A DNA stretch of 64,000 nt from Zizania palustris (taxonomy: Eukaryota > Streptophyta > Magnoliopsida > Poales > Poaceae): assembly GCA_019279435.1 (NCBI GenBank), contig JAAALK010000283.1, positions 60,928,642 to 60,992,641 of the forward strand, given 5' to 3'. Below are positions 12,370 through 21,998 of the stretch, piece after piece. A program made the position numbers and the translations under genes. Below the pieces are notes generated by a model, which did not search any database, had not been told where the DNA came from, and saw nothing but the letters and a program-made list of their open reading frames with translations. How positions within the stretch are numbered: the first letter of the stretch is position 1; the number at the start of each line of letters is the position of its first letter.

Positions 12370-13110
12370 GTTTAAGAAGTGTGTAAAGCTGCCTGTTCTT
12401 GCTCATCATTTAATAAAATATTGTGGTCTTCTGTCATGGTTATCTTCTGTAATCTCATCTCATGGCGAAGGATTGGACAGTGTAAAAGACACCTATAGTT
12501 CTACAGTAATTGGGTCAGCACCGGAGGTAAAACACTATTTACTGTAAACATTTTTTTGCTTATATGACCACAACTTTGGTATAACATTTTCTTGTTTATG
12601 GTTTATAGACCTTTGGCATGAATAATTTGATTCTATTTAGAAGTTTCTCGAGAAATGTTCTACAAGTTATTTTTTCTATAACAGTATTGTGAAGCTGCTT
12701 TTAAACATGTACTTATGTTTTTGCCCTTTCTTCAGGTAGTGAATTATTTGACATCATCAAGATTATTTGCTGAATATAATGGCTCCAAGAAACTGCCCTT
12801 GAGCAACTCTCGAAAATATCTAAATCTACTTATGTCCTTGTTGAAGATATGAAATTGTTGAAATGAAATGTGCCATTGTTAGCTTCAGTGCTAAATATGA
12901 TTGCATCAACGATGAGATTGTCTATGAAAAGGAAGATTTACCCGTCACAATTTTTCCTAGTCCCTCCATGGCATACTAAAATTGTACCAAACTATTGGTG
13001 GCAGCTCAAGAAGCATAGAACTTAAGCTTGCAATGGAACTTGGCATTGATGCCATTCTTATGATCGAGTTATGAATGGTCCTCTACCAATTGTGTTGTAC
13101 ATGGTACTTC
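12370..13110 (+). pseudogene. Decayed exons resembling the C-terminal part of nucleolar protein URB1 (Npa1)
   Basis: Three blocks have coding character. 12370-12527 reads KYCGLLSWLSSVISSHGEGL and is followed by a plausible donor (gag|gtaaaac). The block after ttcttcag at 12736 reads VVNYLTSSRLFAEYNGSKKL and stops at 12851. From about 12860 to 13070 come CAIVSFSAKYDCINDEIVYE and, in another frame, HGILKLYQTIGG and LKLAMELGIDAILM. The order and wording fit my memory of plant URB1 C-termini (a ribosome-biogenesis scaffold), but this is recall, not an alignment. Frame changes and stops between blocks argue against a working gene. An alternative is a diverged functional gene with more introns than I can see. 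Confidence 0.38.
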
Positions 13111-13517
13111 ATTTGTGCTCTGCCATATTTTGAAAGCCTTGAAACCACTTTTTAATATGGTATAATGTGTTGATTATCTAGATATGCCCAATCCTTTTCT
13201 TCCACTTCTCTTGATTCATTTGGAATTTAGATATTTTTACTGTATATGTTTTCCTAACCATGTGATGTAGTTTGATAATAACTAAGAATGTGCAGTGCCA
13301 TGAACAATATGCTCCTCATATTTATGCATATAATATGCACTAGTATGGTCTTTTTTGTCTGTTTAAGTATTTTATGCAATTGATTTATAAATTAAAATCT
13401 GTTTTTGTATGGCAATGTCAAAATAAGTCAATGCTAGCATTGGTTGTTTCATGGGTCCTTTTACCATCTTATGGTTGTGCGGTCAACAAAAAAATGCACC
13501 GAAAACGTCACACGAAG
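13111..13517. other. Intergenic up to the Reina-like element
   Basis: AT-rich sequence without supported genes. Its last bases, cgaag at 13513-13517, are the left copy of the target duplication of the next element. Confidence 0.5.
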
Positions 13518-13857
13518 TGTCAAGGACCCTAGGGTCCTGAACGGTACTGTCGTTGCTACGCAGGTTGTAGCTCCGGCGAGAGGGTCGCCGAAGTTGGCCT
13601 CTGGCAAACCAATGGCGTCCAGAGAGATAGAGAGATTGGGCAGGGGAAGAAGAATTAGAGAAGAAGTGAGGGAATCAATTCTTTGTTAATTGCATAGAGC
13701 CAAATACATCCCTCTTTATAGCCTTCAGCCAGCTATTAGCTTCTAACTGATTTCTAATCACTTCTAACAGACTTTTCTCCTTCCCTCTCAAGCTACCACG
13801 CCGGCTGCTTCTACTGGAAGCTTGGGCCTGCGTTAGTAGTACTTCCCCCACATTACA
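13518..13857 (-). repeat. 3' LTR of Reina-like copy A
   Basis: 340 bp on the plus strand from TGTCAAGG to CATTACA, pairing with 18183-18523. On the minus strand it reads TGTAATG...CTTGACA. A TATA-like word (ctttatagcc, plus strand) is near 13714. Confidence 0.92.
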
Positions 13858-16758
13858 TCACTCCCTCCCTCGACAAGCAGCTCGTCCTCGAGCTAGAAAT
13901 TGGGATAGCGATCCATGAATGTATCTGCGTCCTCCCATGTGGCTGATGCCACAGGTTCGCCTTTCCAGTGGACAAGCAGTTGACGAACGCCTCGAGCCAA
14001 ACGAGACTTCGTCACCTACTCTGGTTCTGGGACCACGGCGCCATGATGGATTTGAGGAAGAGCCGGTGGTGCTGATGGTGGTACGCTGACAAACTTCTTC
14101 AGAAGCCCCACATGGAACACATTATGCAGATGAGCGTGTGGAGGTAGCTCGAGCTGGTAAGCCACATGATTGATGACCGCCACAATGCGGAATGGTCCAT
14201 AGAAACGGGGTTGCAGCTTCCCGGATGGCGCTGCATGAAGTGAGGCAGCAGCTCGATGGTGCAAACGGAGCCACACCTAGTCGCCCTCCTGGAAGAAAAC
14301 CTCTCGGTGCAGTCTGTCATAGTGTTTCTTGTAAATGGATTGAGCTTGTGCTAGGCGAAACCGCACATCAGTAAGCAGTTCATCACGTTCTGCCATACTT
14401 TTGGCGATTGCTGCCACCCGTGACTCGCCTGGCTCATAAGAACGGATGGACGGTGGTTCCCTGCCATAGACCACTTTGAATGGTGTGTCATGGAGGGCAG
14501 ACTGATAGGCGGTATTGTAGACATATTCTGCCCATGGCAGCCAACGCAACCACTGGCGCGGCTGATCACCCGTGAAGCATCTGAGATACATGACAATCAC
14601 TTTGTTTGCTGCCTCGGTTTGGCCGTCAGTCTGTGGGTGGAATGCAGAGGACATGTGCAACTTGGCACCAATGAGACACATCAATTCCCTCCAGAATATG
14701 GAAGTGAAAACTGGATCACGATCCGATACCAAGGACTGAGGAATGCCATGAAGACACACAATCTCCGCAAAGAACACTTGTGCCACGGATTCCGCTGTGT
14801 ACGGATGTGCAAGCGGAATGAAATGACAGTATTTGCTAAAGCGATCCACCACGGTGAGGATCACTGATTTGCCGCCTACGCAAGGCAGTGCCTCGATAAA
14901 GTCAAGGCCGACATCTGCCTAGACAGCCGTAGGCACTGGTAGTGGTAAAAGTAAGCCTGCCGGGTGTAGATGGTCAGTCTTGTAGCGCTGGCAAGTGACA
15001 CAAGCACGGACAAAGTCCTGGACAGCACGCCTTAGATTGGGATAATGACAATCACGGCGTATACGGTGTAATGTCCTTTGAACACCTTCATGCCCATTGT
15101 CATGGGTCATCGAAATGATCTCTTGCAACAAAGGTGAGGCCGGAGGGATATAAAGACGACCATTGAACGTTACCAACCCGTCCACCAGAGCCCAAGAAGA
15201 TGGTCTTTGACCTGTTTCCACCTCATTTTTAAGGGCCACTAAACTGGGATCTGTGGCATGCGCCTGCCTCAGACGGTCGATAAAAATGAATCCCGGACTG
15301 GATATAGCATGCAACACCGGATCATCTGTGTCCCGTCTAGACCCGCCTAGACAAGGCGTCAGCTACTGTATTGGAGATGCCTGTCTTGTATTCCACTGAA
15401 AAATCAAACCCAAGTATCTTGCCGACCCAATGATGCTGAGGTATGGTGGCGAGCCGTTGATCGAGCAAGTACTTAAGGCTGAAATGATCTGTTCGGACCA
15501 GGAACCGCCGCCCCCAAAGATACGGTCGCCAGTGACAAATGGCCATGACCAACCCGATGAGCTCATGCTCATATGCTGGCAGGGACTGATGTCAAGGTGC
15601 TACGGCTCGACTGAAGAAAGCCAGGGGGTGCTGATCCTGTATCAAAACAGCGTCAAACCCATGTGTGGAGGCGTCACACTCAACAATAAAAGGTTGCCCA
15701 AAATCAGGTAATGCGAGCACGGGCGCTGTAGTCACGACCACTTTGAGTGCTGTAAAGGCTGCCTCAGCCTCAGTAGTCCAAGCAAATCCCTCCCGGCGGA
15801 GAAGAGCAGTCAAGGGAGCCGCAATTGTGCCAAATTCCTTGACAAATTTGCGGTAGTAGCCTGCCAAGCCGAGGAACCCGCGAACAGCCCTCACGGAGCG
15901 TGGGACCGGCCAATCCGTGACGGCATGTACCTTTGTTGGATCCATGGCGACCCCCGTGCCGGAAATGACATGGCCCAGATAAGATATGGATGTTGTGCCG
16001 AAGTCACATTTCGACCGCTTGATGAAGAGGTGATGTCGGAGTAGAGTGTCAAGGACGGTCCGAACATGACGCAGGTGATCAGTCCATGTCAAGCTATATA
16101 TCAATATGTCATCAAAGAAGACAAGGACAAATCGCCTAAGAAACGGCCACAAGACATCATTCATAAGGGCCTGGAACGTTACCGGAGCGTTGCATAGTCC
16201 GAATGGCATTACCAAAAACTCATAGAGGCCATCATGTGTACGAAATGTGGTCTTGGCAACATCCTCGGGCCGCATACGTACCTGATGGTAGCCTGAACGC
16301 AGATCAAGTTTGGAGAAGAAGCGCGCACCATGGAGCTCGTCAAGGAGCTCGTCCACTACCGGAATTGGATACGCATCTTTGATGGTGATCGCGTTCAGGG
16401 CGCGATAATCAATGCAAAAGCGCCAAGACCCATCGGTCTTTTTCACCAGCAGTACAGGAGAAGAAAAAGCTGATGAACTTGCACGTATGATTCCCTGGTT
16501 TAGCATTGCGGCACACTGGCGCTCCAGCTCGTCCTTGTGTGCCGCTGGGTACCGATATGGACGTACGACCACTGGTACTGAACCGAGAAGAAGGGTGATA
16601 CCATGGTCGCGGGCGCGAGGTGGTGGCATGCCCCGAGGCTCATCAAAGACCACAACAAATGTATCGAGCAGGGCTGTCATGAGATCCTCACTCATGCATG
16701 CCCAAAGTGCTGGACTAACGGGTCCTGCCTTGCCATGGCAACAAACTTGATGATCGTC
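13858..16758 (-). pseudogene. Reina-like copy A pol (RT, RNase H, integrase, chromodomain) with stops
   Basis: Same frame family throughout but cut by stops. 16695-15592 holds RT with LDLRSGYHQV and an FFDD catalytic box near 16107-16118, running into RNase H (VECDASTHGF). 15552-15337 continues RNase H to VADALSRRV with its aspartate kept. 15317-14919 holds the integrase HHCC module (CVTCQRYKTDHLH). 14864-14277 holds the integrase core with VDRFSKY, VSDRDPVF and GQTEAAN. 14276-14016 and about 14010-13875 give the integrase tail and a chromodomain (LLVHWKGEPVASATWEDADTF). Stops separate each block, and the coding region runs up to the polypurine tract. The element could not translate a full pol. 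Confidence 0.9.
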
Positions 16759-16761
16759 TCG

Positions 16762-18273
16762 TCAAAATGACATCGTAAGTGCACCAAAATCCCATAGGAT
16801 TGGACCCAATGTAGCGAGCCATTTTGTTCCCAGCACCATGTCATAGCCGGCAAGGGCCAATGAGAAGAAATCGCCTGTAAACCGCTCGTCATCAATGGAA
16901 AACGGTGCACTTTTGAAAATTCCAGGACAGGGAACGCGATCACCATTTGCCACCATAACCTGAAGCTTCCCTCCTGACTGCAACTGCAGGCCTGTGCGGC
17001 TAACCACATCCTCGGCAACAAAATTATGCGTCGAGCCGGAATCAATCAGGGCGAGCAGTAGGATGCCTTCAAACGAAACACATACTTGCATGGTTTCGCT
17101 GGTATGAATCCCAGTAATAACGTGTACTGAAATCTGCGGCTCGTCCTCTGTGTGATCACCCAACTCACGGTCATCCTCCTCATCAGCAAAGGCCAAGTCC
17201 AAGAAGAAAATCCGCTGGCAAACGCGATTGTGGCCTCTGCTGAATTTTTCATTGCAGTTGAAACACAGTCCCTGTTTACGACGTTCTTCCATTTCTGCCC
17301 GGGACAGCCTCATAACCCGTCTCCCATCTCCTGCCAAAGCAGTCTGTGGCTGACCCAGTGCCGGAGGAACCAAAGCCCGCTGCGGAGGAGTCGACAGAAT
17401 TCCCTTCTGGTGACGATGCAGTGGCAGGGCAGCGGCTGCACACTGGTCACGAAGTTCGAGCTTCCGGGCTAGGCTCATTGCCATGGCGAGGGATTGTGGA
17501 TTAAGAATCTCCACATCCAGGCTCAAGGGTGGCAGAAGTCCTGCAGTGAACAGCTGAACTTTCTGGGCTTCTGTGAGAGTTCCTGCCCTGGGCAATAGAG
17601 CCTCAAACCGGTCCTGAAATTCAACCACTGAACCGGTTCGTTTGCATGCCACCAACTCGCCGAGAGGGTTGAAACGTAGTGGCGGTCCGAACCGAATATT
17701 GAGCAATTCGACAAAGCGCTTCCACGGAGGAGTTCCCTCATCATTCTGAATTTGCATAAACCACAATTGTGCACCTGCTTCCAGATTATAGAATGCCATC
17801 CACACCTTTTCTTCTTCAGCAATTCGCTGCTGTCTAAAGTAAGATTCGCAGCGATTGACGAACACCAAAGGATCAGATCGACCATCAAACTTGGGAAATT
17901 CCATCTTCTGGAAATGAGGTGGCCTCTCTGTGCTGTACTCGCTGCCATGTGCGACCCGGAGCCCTGCTGATGAGGATTCTGTGTTGCGGTGCTCGAGTGT
18001 ATCAATTTTGGACTGGAGTGTCTCCACCGAGGCAGTTAACTTGGCAATGAGGATCGCCAAATCAGCTGTAGAAGGTTCTGCCATTGTTGTAGAGGAAGAA
18101 GAGCTGAGGATCGGTATGAAGGATGATGACGATGTAGAGACCTTCGGCGCAGCGGAGGAACACCTAGAATCTGATACCAAATTGTCAAGGACCCTAGGGT
18201 CCCGGACGGTACTGCCGTTGCTGCGCAGGTTGTAGCTCCGGCGAGGGGGGTCGCCGGAGTTGGCCTCCGGCAA
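16762..18273 (-). CDS. Reina-like copy A Gag-protease
   Basis: One open frame of about 503 residues starting MPEANSGDPP just after the primer-binding site. The central region is a retrotransposon Gag domain (FDGRSDPLVFVNRCESYF ... VELLNIRFG), followed by a zinc-knuckle-like CFNCNEKFSRGHNRVC at about residue 342. The aspartic protease has active site ALIDSGSTHNF, and the frame ends with LATLGPILWDFG. Gag packages element RNA and the protease cuts the polyprotein. A stop at 16759-16761 separates it from RT, so in this copy Gag-Pro is intact while Pol is not. Confidence 0.9.
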   Translation of the reverse strand: MPEANSGDPPRRSYNLRSNGSTVRDPRVLDNLVSDSRCSSAAPKVSTSSSSFIPILSSSSSTTMAEPSTADLAILIAKLTASVETLQSKIDTLEHRNTESSSAGLRVAHGSEYSTERPPHFQKMEFPKFDGRSDPLVFVNRCESYFRQQRIAEEEKVWMAFYNLEAGAQLWFMQIQNDEGTPPWKRFVELLNIRFGPPLRFNPLGELVACKRTGSVVEFQDRFEALLPRAGTLTEAQKVQLFTAGLLPPLSLDVEILNPQSLAMAMSLARKLELRDQCAAAALPLHRHQKGILSTPPQRALVPPALGQPQTALAGDGRRVMRLSRAEMEERRKQGLCFNCNEKFSRGHNRVCQRIFFLDLAFADEEDDRELGDHTEDEPQISVHVITGIHTSETMQVCVSFEGILLLALIDSGSTHNFVAEDVVSRTGLQLQSGGKLQVMVANGDRVPCPGIFKSAPFSIDDERFTGDFFSLALAGYDMVLGTKWLATLGPILWDFGALTMSF

Positions 18274-18523
18274 ACCAATGGCGTCCAGAGAGATAGAGAG
18301 ATTGGGCAGGGGAAGAAGAATTAGAGAAGAAGTGAGGGAATCAGTTCTTCGTTAATTGCATAGAGCCAAATACATCTCTCTTTATAGCCTTCAGCCAGCT
18401 ATTAGCTTCTAACTGATTTCTAATCAATTCTAACAGACTTTTCTCCTTCCCTCTCAAGCTACCACGCCGGCTACTTCTACTGGAAGCTTGGGCCTGCGTT
18501 GTTAGTACCTCCCCCACATTACA
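18183..18523 (-). repeat. 5' LTR of Reina-like copy A
   Basis: 341 bp, partner of 13518-13857. The primer-binding site lies immediately inside (plus-strand aatctgataccaaat, 18169-18183). The right flank is the target duplication cgaag. Confidence 0.92.
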
Positions 18524-18653
18524 CGAAGAGCCACTAAAAAAATGAGTGTCTACTTTCTGAGATGGTAACAAATCGGTACATTAAACCACCGAGTAGAAAA
18601 GAGGCTTCACCGAGCGCCTCATTCACTCAGCAAATCTCTCTGTTTCCGTAGTG
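18524..18653 (-). mobile_element. CACTA (En/Spm) terminus fragment
   Basis: On the minus strand the end reads CACTACGGAAACAGAGAG at 18653, followed by words such as gagcgcctcggtg and ctactcggtgg that match the CACTA subterminal repeat style (TTTGCCGAGTG-like) common in grasses. Reina copy A appears to have inserted into or next to this fragment. The opposite CACTA terminus was not found, so its full extent is unknown. Confidence 0.5.
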
Positions 18654-18874
18654 AGCACTGCAGTACGCCAGCATAATAAGTTTGTCTCCATGCAATTTTT
18701 TAGTGTTCGATATCTTGAAACTATCTTTCAACCCCTTGACCATCAGCCAATGCGGTGCAGTTTTAAACTATTTAGTTGAACCAATGTATCCTACTGTTTT
18801 TATGCTTATTGAGTATTTATGAACTTAAAGGCTTGGATATTAGAATCCTATTTTACATGTTTTTTCCTATGTAG

Positions 18875-19015
18875 TGTCCAACTCGTTGTTGCCTGTGGAT
18901 ACATGACAGCCATGACCAGTACACAAAGGAGTGCCTGGATTCCATCGACGACGAGTTCAAGCTCTATCGCTGCCACAACATCTAGAACTGCGCCCATGGC
19001 CGCCCCTGTTAACGA
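18875..19015 (+). pseudogene. SDH2: Succinate dehydrogenase iron-sulfur subunit (SDH2/SDHB) C-terminal exon fragment
   Basis: The plus frame after a splice-acceptor-like ttcctatgtag reads LWIHDSHDQYTKECLDSIDD, EFKLYRCHN, then a TAG at 18983-18985 followed in the same frame by NCAHG. This is the C-terminus of the plant complex II iron-sulfur subunit, in which RCHTIKNCTHACPKGLNP carries cysteine ligands of the 3Fe-4S/4Fe-4S clusters (family knowledge). The stop falls where lysine is expected, and the CPKG cysteine motif downstream is degenerate, so no functional protein can result. No other SDH2 exons are visible nearby; the piece is an orphan exon, perhaps moved by a transposon or left from a deletion. 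Confidence 0.78.
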
Positions 19016-20168
19016 TAAATTCAAGCTCTAAATAAGTCTTTGCTATCAAGAATAAAGCTTAGCTGCAAAGCACGGACATCTTACTAGTATATATAGAATG
19101 GGTTAGAATTGAAGCCTATCAATCAAGAGAGATGATGTTGAAGACTTAGATAGTGTTTGGTTAGCTGAATGAAATTGGATAGTATGAGATGGTTCTAGAT
19201 AGATTGATTCGGGATGAGATGATACAACTAGATTGTTTGGTTGGATGTATGAGATGATACATGATAATGATTAGTTATAATTAATAACATCTAATTATAA
19301 TTATTTTTCACTAAAAATACTTAATAATCACTAATCTTAACTAATTATAAATAATTAGTATAGTTAATAAAATCTGGACCACATTGTTCGCGAGAATATT
19401 AGAATCTGAATCAATCCATCTTAGATGGTTTCGTACAGTATATCCAACTAAATAGATTCATTTTTCGAAGTTGTACCGAACCATCTAAGATAAGTTTGAT
19501 TCAAGCAACCAAACATCTCAGCTGTTGTGTTCCCTCTTTGAAGCTCCGGCTTTTGCTTTGCCCCAGAAACAAGCTTAAAGTTTGTTCACCTGAACTGCTT
19601 TTGATTGTCGGCACGTACATATATTAATGTACTACTTGTACAATATGTAACATCCTAAAAAGGCATCATAATTAAAATATGTAAAATCTCAAACATTTTA
19701 CATACATCATTAGGATAAGCTATATACATGCATACAAAACTAAGAAAATGTATGCAATAAAGTTCCTTAATCAGGGCAATCCTAATGCTATAATTAGGAT
19801 AGTTTCTATACTATTAAATAATATGTTATATATGATAAAAGATGATACAGTTCTGTATAACATCTAAAATATGATAAGAGAGATGTGATAGTGCTAAATG
19901 ATAACAATGTTTCATATTATTAGATTTATTTAGTTGACAAGTGTATTGTATTATGTTTATGTTACAATGTTTGGTTGACAAGTGTAATGTATTCTGGTAA
20001 CGCGATCTGATACCATCCTAATTAGAGTGTAATGAACTAATTACTAGGTTGTAATCTAATTACATGGTATCTAATACCAGTCCATTTAAACCAAACAAAA
20101 TCTATTATAACCAGTTTGCACCATAAACAGATAACACGTAAAATATGTCCAAACCAAATACTTTATTA
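19016..20168. other. AT-rich intergenic with a MITE-like segment
   Basis: No gene is supported. A segment with inverted ends (gtgtttggttagctgaatg near 19153 and ttcaagcaaccaaaca ending near 19516) is listed separately. The remainder is AT-rich with poly-AT runs. Confidence 0.5.
19153..19516. mobile_element. MITE-like inverted-repeat element (tgtttggtt type)
   Basis: Ends are related in inverted orientation: tgtttggttagct-gaat at the left and the reverse complement tgtttggttgcttgaatc at the right. The interior repeats tttggttggat and gagatgatac words also seen at 60310-60826. I cannot define a target duplication, so the boundaries are approximate. Confidence 0.45.
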
Positions 20169-20515
20169 GGCTATTCACAGTGGGAGTTTCATGGTATTAA
20201 TTACCATGACACATTAGATTTTCTGCTGACATGACATTAAATTAATGAGAAAAAAGAAATAAGCAATGTCATCTCCAAGATATTGTGCTAACCCGTTTCC
20301 AAGACGGATAAAATGAAATAAAATGCCCACTGTGAGCCAATTCATTTCATCAAAGAGATGGTATTTAATTTAGTTGCAAAGCATTTAATTACACTGGTTA
20401 GCCTAGGAAATAGTGAAATGAAACTCTCCATTGAAAGAAAGTATTTCATTCAGTTGCAAAACTAATGTGGCTATTTTAGGAAACAATGTTATGAAACTCA
20501 CCACTGTGAATATCC
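20169..20515. mobile_element. Tourist-like MITE (PIF/Harbinger type), TTA target duplication
   Basis: 347 bp bounded by TTA at 20166-20168 and 20516-20518. The terminal inverted repeats are GGCTATTCACAGTGG at the left and GGATATTCACAGTGG as the reverse complement of the right end, each followed by a GAGTTTCAT block. TTA duplications and short size fit Tourist-type non-autonomous PIF/Harbinger elements. No coding capacity. Confidence 0.85.
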
Positions 20516-20899
20516 TTAGTAGTACCTATAATAAAGACAAGTTCTCCTCCCTTTTTGCATAAGAAAATGATTTATTCTCCTTAAAACCTGATTTAATCGT
20601 TGAACAAGATTAATCGATGTCAAAACTGCATGCTGCACGGATAGATTTCATACCCAGCAATTTCATGCTCCAAGAATCCGAAACCAGCAGCTTTTCAAGC
20701 AGCCCTCTGATTTCTTCCAAACCAGTTCAAAGCATCAGATGCATAACATTTATATTGAGCAAACAATAATGCATGTGTTAACTAAACTGTACCCATATGA
20801 CAGCATTTGCAGTTGTCGGGCAGCTAGAGAAGAACACACATATGCCTGAAAGTGACTTGCCATCCTCCTTAATCCGAATAATCTCAAAACGTAACAAGG

Positions 20900-21235
20900 A
20901 TTAGGAGAGTTTAGTCCATGTCACATCGTATGTTTAGATATTAATTTGAAGGACTAAACTTGAATTGATTATAAAAATAATTGAAATAATTGCATAATCA
21001 GGGGATTATTTATGAGACAATTTTTTTAAGCCTAATCAATCCTTGACTAACAAATGTTTACCGTAGTATCATATTGTCGAATCATGACATAATTAGGCTC
21101 ATTAGATTTGTCTCGCGAATAATCCACTGATTATGAATGTGTTTTATAAATAGTCTACATTTAATACTCAAAAATAACATCTAAATATTCGATGTGATGA
21201 GACTAAATTTTAGATCCGGGAAAACAAACAGGTAC
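20900..21235. mobile_element. Degenerate Tourist-like MITE
   Basis: Contains the familiar internal words of a widespread grass MITE family: tcacatcg-atgtttagata, tttatgagacaat, ttaagcctaatcaatcc and, inverted, aattaggctcattagatttgtctcgcgaataatcc. The interior is partly palindromic. The right end ttagatccgggaaaacaaacagg resembles an inverted GTTTGTTT...GGATCTAA end. Boundaries are approximate. Confidence 0.5.
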
Positions 21236-21741
21236 TAACACATTAGTGCCACTTCAGCCAGATTTTTTCGTTGGCTAGCTTATATATATATATATATGCA
21301 TGCTTGATCCCTCTGGTCATAAATTTATAGCAGGTGCTTTGTACTTATGATATAATCTCTTAAAACGCTAGTTATTTAAGTATATTGTGCAGGCTTTGCA
21401 TTATACTAGGTAGTTTCAATTTACTGCAGGTTGTTGCTTATCAACCATTATAATAAATTATAAAACTGATTTTTTTTGAATCGATCTAAACTATGAATCT
21501 ATTTTCAAAGCTACCTTATATTGTGGTATTGTGAGTGATTTTTGTCTGGTTCTATCTATCCAGGGTTGTCGCCCCTCCAAACAGATCGGTTTAGTTCAAA
21601 TTCAGATTTGAATTTAAAAATTAAAAAAAACTCGATTTTTTTATAAATACTAGATGTTTTTTGGTGAATTTTTTTCATAAAAAATTCAAATTTGAATTGT
21701 CAGAAACCATTGGGGACGAGCCACTGCAGCGAAGAAACAGC

Positions 21742-21749
21742 CACGTGTC
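21742..21749. promoter_or_regulatory. G-box / ABRE-like word (CACGTGTC)
   Basis: CACGTGTC lies about 250 bp upstream of the TMEM245-like start codon. CACGTG-cored words are bZIP/bHLH binding sites and CACGTGTC is a classical ABA-responsive form. One word alone proves no regulation. Confidence 0.35.
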
Positions 21750-21998
21750 ACCATCAATTTGAGGGCCCACATGTCAGCCACCCGGTTAGCGCACCGGTTA
21801 ACCCGTCCCCTTCCTTGACATCTCTTTAATTTAATGATTTAATCTCCATTCTGGTTACCCCACCAGCGCTAATCACAATCAGCCTCCAAATCCACTCCTC
21901 CCTCCGATTCCATTTCCCACACGGAGGGGAGCGCCAGCCAGCGCAGCCGACGGCGAGGCCGAGGCGGGTGGGAGCAGAGCTTAACCTCCGCCGACGAC

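Larger units (their letters stand above)
13518..18523 (-). mobile_element. Reina-like Ty3 chromovirus, complete with LTRs and target duplication (copy A)
   Basis: The 5.0-kb element is bounded by 340/341-bp LTRs and by the 5-bp duplication cgaag (13513-13517 and 18524-18528). On the minus strand the 5' LTR is followed by a primer-binding site matching the 3' end of initiator tRNA-Met (tggtatcaga). The polypurine tract gagggagggagtga precedes the 3' LTR. Gag, protease, RT, RNase H, integrase and a C-terminal chromodomain occur in that order. Small size, short LTRs and the chromodomain fit the Reina clade. The LTRs differ at roughly 15 positions by eye, so it is not brand new. Pol has several stops. 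Confidence 0.93.
20516..21998. other. Intergenic and putative promoter region of the TMEM245-like gene
   Basis: Contains a degenerate MITE (20900-21235), a (TA)n run at 21279-21297 and an AT-rich tract at 21600-21690. The last 250 bp become CT- and C-rich, typical of a grass 5' leader. A G-box/ABRE word lies at 21742. Confidence 0.55.
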
